This document shows positions 59,234-64,000 of a stretch of 64,000 bases of DNA, piece after piece (position 1 is the first letter of the stretch; every line of letters begins with the position of its first letter). This DNA comes from Atherix ibis (Eukaryota; Arthropoda; Insecta; Diptera; Athericidae), in assembly GCA_958298945.1 (NCBI GenBank), contig OY282609.1:12568326-12632325 (forward strand), in the 5' to 3' direction. Under the pieces are notes generated by a model. That model saw only the letters and a list, made by a program, of their open reading frames with translations. It had not been told where the DNA came from and did no database searches. Both the position numbers and the translations under genes were made by a program.

Positions 59234-60481
59234 CCAGGTGTATAATCTTAAATCCGCTGTTTGGTCTTAGATGGCGTGAGTAAGCGTATTAAGCTACCAT
59301 TAGCACGTCATACTTTTTTTTATGAGTTTGACATCTGTCAACATTAATCAGTGCATATTGCCAGCAATTTCGTACAACAACATACATTTTTCCTTTGGTA
59401 ATCATGTCTAGTTTTGTGCCAGAAAAAGAGAATATGCGGGAAACTCTGCTTTTCTTCTTCAATTTGAAGAAATCGGCTACGGAATCGCATCGAAATGCTT
59501 ATGGAGGCCTATGGTGATAGTGCTTTATCGGAAACAACGTGCCGAGATTAGTTTCGTCGTTTCAAAGACGGCAATTTTGACTTGTTGGACAAGAAGCGCG
59601 AAAATCGGCCTAGGAAGGTTGAGGAACATCAATTGCAGGCTCTTTTGGACGAAGACGATACCCAATCGCAAAAAATGCTCGTGGAGCAATTGGGTGTTAC
59701 TCAGGGGGAAGATCGAAAAGATCGGAAATGGGTGCCGCATGAATTGAACAATACGCAGATGGAGCGACGCCAAAACACATACGAAATCTTGCGCGCCAGA
59801 AGTGGTTCCTGCATCGGATTGTGACAGGCTATGAAAAGTGGATATATTTTGAGAATCCTAAACGCAAGAAATCGTGGGTTGATCCCGGCCAACCAACAAC
59901 ATCTTTGGTCCAAGACCAAATCGCTTTAGACGGAAGATAATGCTGTGCGTTTGGTGGGATCAGCAGGGTATCGTCTACTATGAGATGTTGAAACTTAGTA
60001 AAACTGTTAATGTCCATCACTACCACCAACAACTGATCAAATTGCACCGTGCTCTGCGTGAAAAAAGGACGGATTATCAACAAAAACCTGATAAGCTGAT
60101 TTTTGTCCACGAGAACGCACCATCGCACACGTCAAAAATTGTCCGAAACTACTTGGAGACACTTAACTGGGAGGTGCTACCCTATCCCGCCTATTCACCA
60201 GAACTGGCCCCTTCTGACCACCGCCTGTTTTCGTCGATGGGCAACGCGCTCGCTGAGCAGAATTTCGATTCTTACGAAGATTTCTGAAAATGGCTCGATG
60301 AGTGGTTTGTCTTGAAAGAAACTGAATTTTTTTGGCGCGGTATCCACAAATTGTCCGAGAAATGGGGAAAATATGTATCTAGCGAGGGCAAGTACTTTTA
60401 ATAAATTTGTTTTTGCTTTCTATGAAAAAAACCAGTGTTTTATTGACCAAAAAAACAGCGGATTTAAGCTTATAAACCTGG
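59234..60481 (+). mobile_element. Mellifera-subfamily-like mariner, copy B
   Basis: Begins CCAGGTGTATAATCTTAAATC after TA at 59232-59233 and ends GATTTAAGCTTATAAACCTGG before TA at 60482-60483. At 1248 bp it is close to full length and more complete than copy A (33850-34881). Confidence 0.92.
59404..60401 (+). pseudogene. Mariner transposase pseudogene, mellifera type, copy B
   Basis: Starts MSSFVPEKENMRETLLFFFN, with a frameshift after TESHR and a stop in the next helix. Later blocks are DLLDKKRENRPRKVEEHQLQ, WVPHELNNTQMERRQNTYE, VTGYEKWIYFENPKRK, KSWVDPGQPTTS, LCVWWDQQGIVYYEML, LIFVHENAPSHTSK, YSPELAPSDHRLF and FFWRGIHKLSEKW, ending EGKYF. The first catalytic Asp (TGDEKW in relatives) is Tyr and the second (HDNAPSH) is Glu; only the third is kept. 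It would be dead even without the frameshifts. Confidence 0.9.
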
Positions 60482-60483
60482 TA

Positions 60484-60605
60484 AATGGATAAAATTAATT
60501 TTAATAAACTGCAGTGAGCTGAACTTTGAGGTCATATCAGAAGACGAAGCCTTCGGTAAAGCCACGGCCTTAGCCAGAATGCTAAAAAGGTGCTGGGGTT
60601 TTTGA
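60484..60605 (+). pseudogene. Non-LTR RT tail, 3' piece after the mariner
   Basis: Reads KINFNKLQ-stop-AEL, GHIRRRSLR and NAKKVLGF, corresponding to the IKxNRLRWAGHVxRM ... KKVL end of endonuclease/reverse-transcriptase proteins. Very decayed; the identification is by pattern only. Confidence 0.5.
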
Positions 60606-60611
60606 ACTAGA

Positions 60612-60790
60612 ATTCTTTGAGAGGACGATTCTTTGAAAAAATGTTGGCGTCTACATGGAAATGAACAATTTTGGCGCCTATTTAATGACGAGATTCTGGA
60701 GCATTACCGCGATCTGGTGGTTGTGAATAAAGTTAAGCTTAATAGACTGTGGTGGGCTGGACTTTGAAGCCGTATCTTGCCTAGAAAGTC
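60612..60790 (+). pseudogene. Second, tandem non-LTR RT tail fragment
   Basis: A second copy of the same region reads FERTIL-stop-KNVGVYMEMNN, then NDEILEHYRDLVVVNKVKLN and RLWWAG, again FERKILR ... ELYELYRDPD ... RLRWAGH in type. Two tails in a row suggest a tandem duplication or two insertions of one family. Confidence 0.55.
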
Positions 60791-62461
60791 TACAGTAGTT
60801 TTATTATAATAGAATTATGGAAAAAAATTTACTCTTTGGCTCACTGAATTCATTTTATATAAAACTTTTTATCTATGACTAATAAATTACGAAAATATGA
60901 TTTATTAAATTAAAATAATTCAAAAGATAGATTAAATATTATTAGAAAATATATTTATTCTCATTAAGTTTATCATTGGTTTTTTTCTGTTTAGCTATTA
61001 TATAAGACAAATGAGAATATATCAGAAATTTATTTGATCAGAAGATAAATTGAATTTGAAATATGAAAGATAATAGAGAAAATAATTTTGTAATATTTAA
61101 AGTATTTGAATAGTAGTGTTGTTGTTAATGAAGATGTATTGAAAATAAATAAAAAAAAAACAAACATTTGGAAAATTTTATGGGATTCTCCTCTTAGGCA
61201 CATCCGAAATGATGATGACAAATTATTGTGGCTCGTTTCAGGTTTTCAGTCTATTCATAATTTTCTGATTGAATTAATAAATGTTCTAGCATGGATTCTT
61301 TTGGTGAATATTAGAGCATAAATTCAACCCGAAAATCATTTATTACACAAGATTAATCGTTGTCGAAGAGAAGATTCTATCTGCATTTGCTACTAGCACA
61401 TTTGATTTATTTATACCCTGACATAATCGTTCTGTGTCATTACTTAATAGCAACGTATGGGCCGCTACCCCAAAAATTGTTGTCTTGCCATTTCATCTTG
61501 TATAATCTCCATCCCCTGTTAATATTCAATACTATTTTGGTAAGTTTTTGCTTTCACCCTCCACTATTGAAATCTTATCGAATTTCATTGTTTCTACATT
61601 ATTCGATAGATGATAATTTATCACTGTCATTGTAATTTTTACTAGTTTTTCTGTTAATATTTTGCTTTACTTTTATTATTTAGTAAGAGCATTTACGATA
61701 TTATCGAATGAGAAAAACTTTTCGTTCATATTTGATTTATAATCTATTCTAACTAAGTTATGAATTAAATATATTTAGTTTTTATTTAAGACCATTTGAT
61801 ATTGAGCTATTAATTTGCCGTCTAAAGATTTTTTTGTTTTGAAGTAAACCAAGAAGTAAGCAATAATAATTATTTTTAGAATGTTATGTTAAATGTGCGA
61901 TAAAAAATTTATGTAGGAAATTCGAACTAGTAATATTTTTATGTTTCTTTACATATTGAATAGTGTTTGTATATAAAAAAAGTTAAAATCTCTTATGACC
62001 AGTACGTACAACAACAGTTTGCAAATTTCTAAGCTTATAAATAACTCATTTTTAAATATAATTATAGAAAAAAGCTGATAGAATTTAACTGAAGCTGATT
62101 AACAGTAGGTCCTAGGAGAAGCCTTGACTGAAGGGAAAGTAAAAAAGGACCTTTAACACTCTAAAAAAAAACAGAAAAGTATTTAAATCTTAGCAAAACA
62201 AAACTCTATTAAAGCCTCCCAAGCCGTCCCCGGATCTAACATCAGGGACACGATATTCTTCAATTTTGCGTCTCTTCTATTTTCGCATTTAATCGGGTAA
62301 AAACAAATGTACATTTTATACAATAAAAAAATATATATTTAGTTTAAATAAATAAATAAAGTAAAATACAAAAAAAAGAAGGGTGCAGTAGAAGAACAGT
62401 GCAATAGAAGAGCGCACTCCACAAGAAGGCTAAAAGAATCGAATTTAAAGCTGTATTGGTA
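60791..62461. other. AT-rich intergenic stretch
   Basis: Short open frames are present, but none has recognisable motifs or splice support. Confidence 0.45.
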
Positions 62462-63737
62462 CGAGGGTCATTCAACAAGTACTTAGCCTACAAAAGAAAA
62501 ACGAAAATTTTGGAAAGGTGGCAATTTATTTTCCACATAATCTCCTTCAAGCTAGATACACTTAGCCCAGCGATGCTCTTACTTTTTTAACCCGTCCAAA
62601 AAATACATTTTCTCGAGGAAAGCAAAATAGGCCTCCGTAGCGACGATGACCTCCTCATTCGACCCTAATCTATTCCCGGCGAATGCTTTTTTCAGGTTTG
62701 GAAACAAAAAGTAGTCACAGGGGGCCAAATCTAGAGAGTACGGTGGATGGGGCAGTCATTCGTAGCGCAATTCGACCAATTTGGCCATGGCGACGGCGGA
62801 GGTGTGAGCCGGCGCGTTGTCGTGGTGGAACAGCACTTTTTTCTTCACAAAGCGGGGCCGCGTTTTCTTCAATTCGACGTCAAATCGGCCCAATAAGTCA
62901 GCATAGTAGCGCCCCGTGATTGTTTTACCCTTCTCGAGGTAATCGATGTGGATCACACCTTGTGAATCCCAGAAAACGGTGGCCATCACCTTTCCGGCCG
63001 AGCAAACAGTCTTCGCCTTCTTCGGAGCACGTTCGCCGGGTGAAGTCCACTGTTTTGACTGTTCTTTGGTCTCTGGTGTGTACAAGTAAATCCATGTTTC
63101 GTCGACGGTCACGAAACGACGCAAGAACTCCGCTGGATTGCGCTGAAACAGCGCCAAACACGTCGCCGATGTGGTCTCACGGTTGCGCTTGTTTTCCGGT
63201 GTGAGCAAACGCGGCATCCATCGCGCCCAGTTCTTCGTGTAGAATATGATGCACCGTTCCTACTGCGATGCCCACAGTCTCAGCTATCTCGTGAACCTTC
63301 AATCAACGGTCTGCCAACACGAGATCGTGGACTTTTTTAACGTTTTCCTCCGTAGCAGCCATTTTTGGGGCAGCTGGGCATGGCTCATTAAAAACCGACG
63401 TGCGGCCACGAACAAACTCGTTGAACCAATTCTTGACGGTCGCCATCGAAAGAGAAGAGTCACCATATACAGAATCCAAGCGATCTTTGATTTCGCTGCG
63501 CGTTTTCCCTTCCAAAAACAAGAATCTAATCACCGAACGAAATTGTTATTTTTCCATTTTTGTGCAAGCGACCGACACGCTCGCTTTCAAAGGCTCTCAA
63601 AACAAAGCTAATGAAGGAAATCGACTGAAACTAAAAGACAGTAGGCTGCTAAAAGAATGTACTGCACGATGGTAAATTTCTTTTGTGACAGCAGTTCCAT
63701 CGGGTGGTGAGGCTAAGTACTTGTTGAATGACCTTCG
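62462..63737 (-). mobile_element. Irritans-like mariner, copy 2, minus strand, full length
   Basis: Termini CGAGGGTCATTCAACAAGTA and near-complement on the right (one change, GACCTTCG), with TA on both sides (62460-62461, 63738-63739). Length 1276 bp, typical of mariner. Flanking sequence differs from copy 1, so it is an independent insertion. Confidence 0.92.
62579..63557 (-). pseudogene. Mariner transposase (DD34D, irritans-like), copy 2
   Basis: Reads MEK-stop-QFRSVIRFLFLEGKTRSEI, DSVYGDSSLSMATVKNWFNE, EENVKKVHDLVLADR-stop, then a small deletion after HEELG. It goes on with RWMPRLLTPENKR, VDETWIYLYTPETK (first Asp), SAGKVMATVFWDSQG, YYADLLGRFDVELKKTRPRF, HHDNAPAHTSAVAMAKLVEL (second Asp) and, after a frameshift near 62757, the third-Asp region. 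It ends DGLKK-stop. Beyond that stop the frame can be followed (EHRWAKCI-stop-LEGDYVENK) to about 62520, showing the lost C-terminus. Confidence 0.9.
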
Positions 63738-64000
63738 TAAGCTCGGAAACATCAGTGTCCCGTTAACAATTGGGAAAGATAGTATCCAATATCACTATAC
63801 CGTCGATCTATACACGGATCCACCACCGAAATAAGATAGTAAGTCCATCTGCCATCGGGCGCTTTATCCAAACCTCCTCCGTTGCCTACCCATTGAAATT
63901 TTGATCGATATCATTTCAGCTAATACACAAATGGCCTCATATGACACTGTTCAGAATACAGTAGACTGGGACAACTCAAGCGGTTGTTTAGAGCAAACTA
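63738..64000. other. Unassigned stretch at the window end
   Basis: Less AT-rich than the intergenic stretches. A plus-strand reading LGNISVPLTIGKDSIQYHYT continues for about 10 more codons to a stop near 63833. The pattern is faintly like the start of a retroelement protease region, but no active-site motif is present. It may continue outside the window. Confidence 0.25.

Noticed and set aside
1..64000. tRNA or rRNA genes
   Set aside because: No cloverleaf with box A/B motifs and no rRNA-like conserved stretch was noticed by eye. A covariance-model search would be needed to exclude them.

Overview
The window looks like nuclear DNA of an AT-rich arthropod, most likely an insect. Genes are split by GT-AG introns, one gene belongs to the insect DIP/lachesin immunoglobulin family, and most of the rest is Tc1/mariner-type transposons, non-LTR retrotransposon pieces, MITEs, a Helitron-like element and large AT-rich satellite arrays. 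The order of insect cannot be fixed from this sequence.

Two host genes can be assembled exon by exon with matching splice phases. (1) A plus-strand C2H2 zinc-finger gene at 3152-5077: four exons, 406 residues, eight fingers, the last of C2HC type. (2) A minus-strand DIP-like adhesion protein: a signal-peptide exon at 30559-30634, then a first intron of about 17 kb, then exons at 13304-13401, 12422-12629, 12063-12350, 11344-11625 and 11188-11265. A candidate last exon at 9939-10138 fits the phase and would give 409 residues. The exons encode a signal peptide and three Ig domains.

Layout: 0.5-2.3 kb, two decayed Tc1-like elements; 3.1-5.1 kb, zinc-finger gene; 5.5-6.5 kb, a nearly open DD41D transposase; 6.9-9.5 kb, an R1-like retrotransposon inserted into a Tc1-like element with a 17-bp target-site duplication; 9.9-30.6 kb, the DIP-like gene, whose introns hold a MITE, mariner remnants and two satellite arrays in opposite orientations; 31.4-37.6 kb, a dense block of nested transposons; 39.2-44.9 kb, a 16-bp satellite array; 46.5-51.7 kb, a second R1-like copy nested in a transposase, a Tigger/pogo-like element with an internal 7-bp minisatellite, and a mariner; 53.6-56.5 kb, a 13-bp satellite passing into a 16-17-bp one; 59.1-63.7 kb, two more mariners, one inside a retrotransposon tail.

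The most unusual feature is the satellite family. Four arrays with different unit lengths (13, 16, 16-17 bp, and a 626-bp higher-order unit) share the core TTTTCAGTAAAA or its complement. The core resembles a 3' splice site, and two of the arrays lie inverted to each other in the DIP first intron. The second theme is nesting: six clear cases of one mobile element inside another. All transposase genes seen are broken by stops, frameshifts, deletions or lost catalytic residues.
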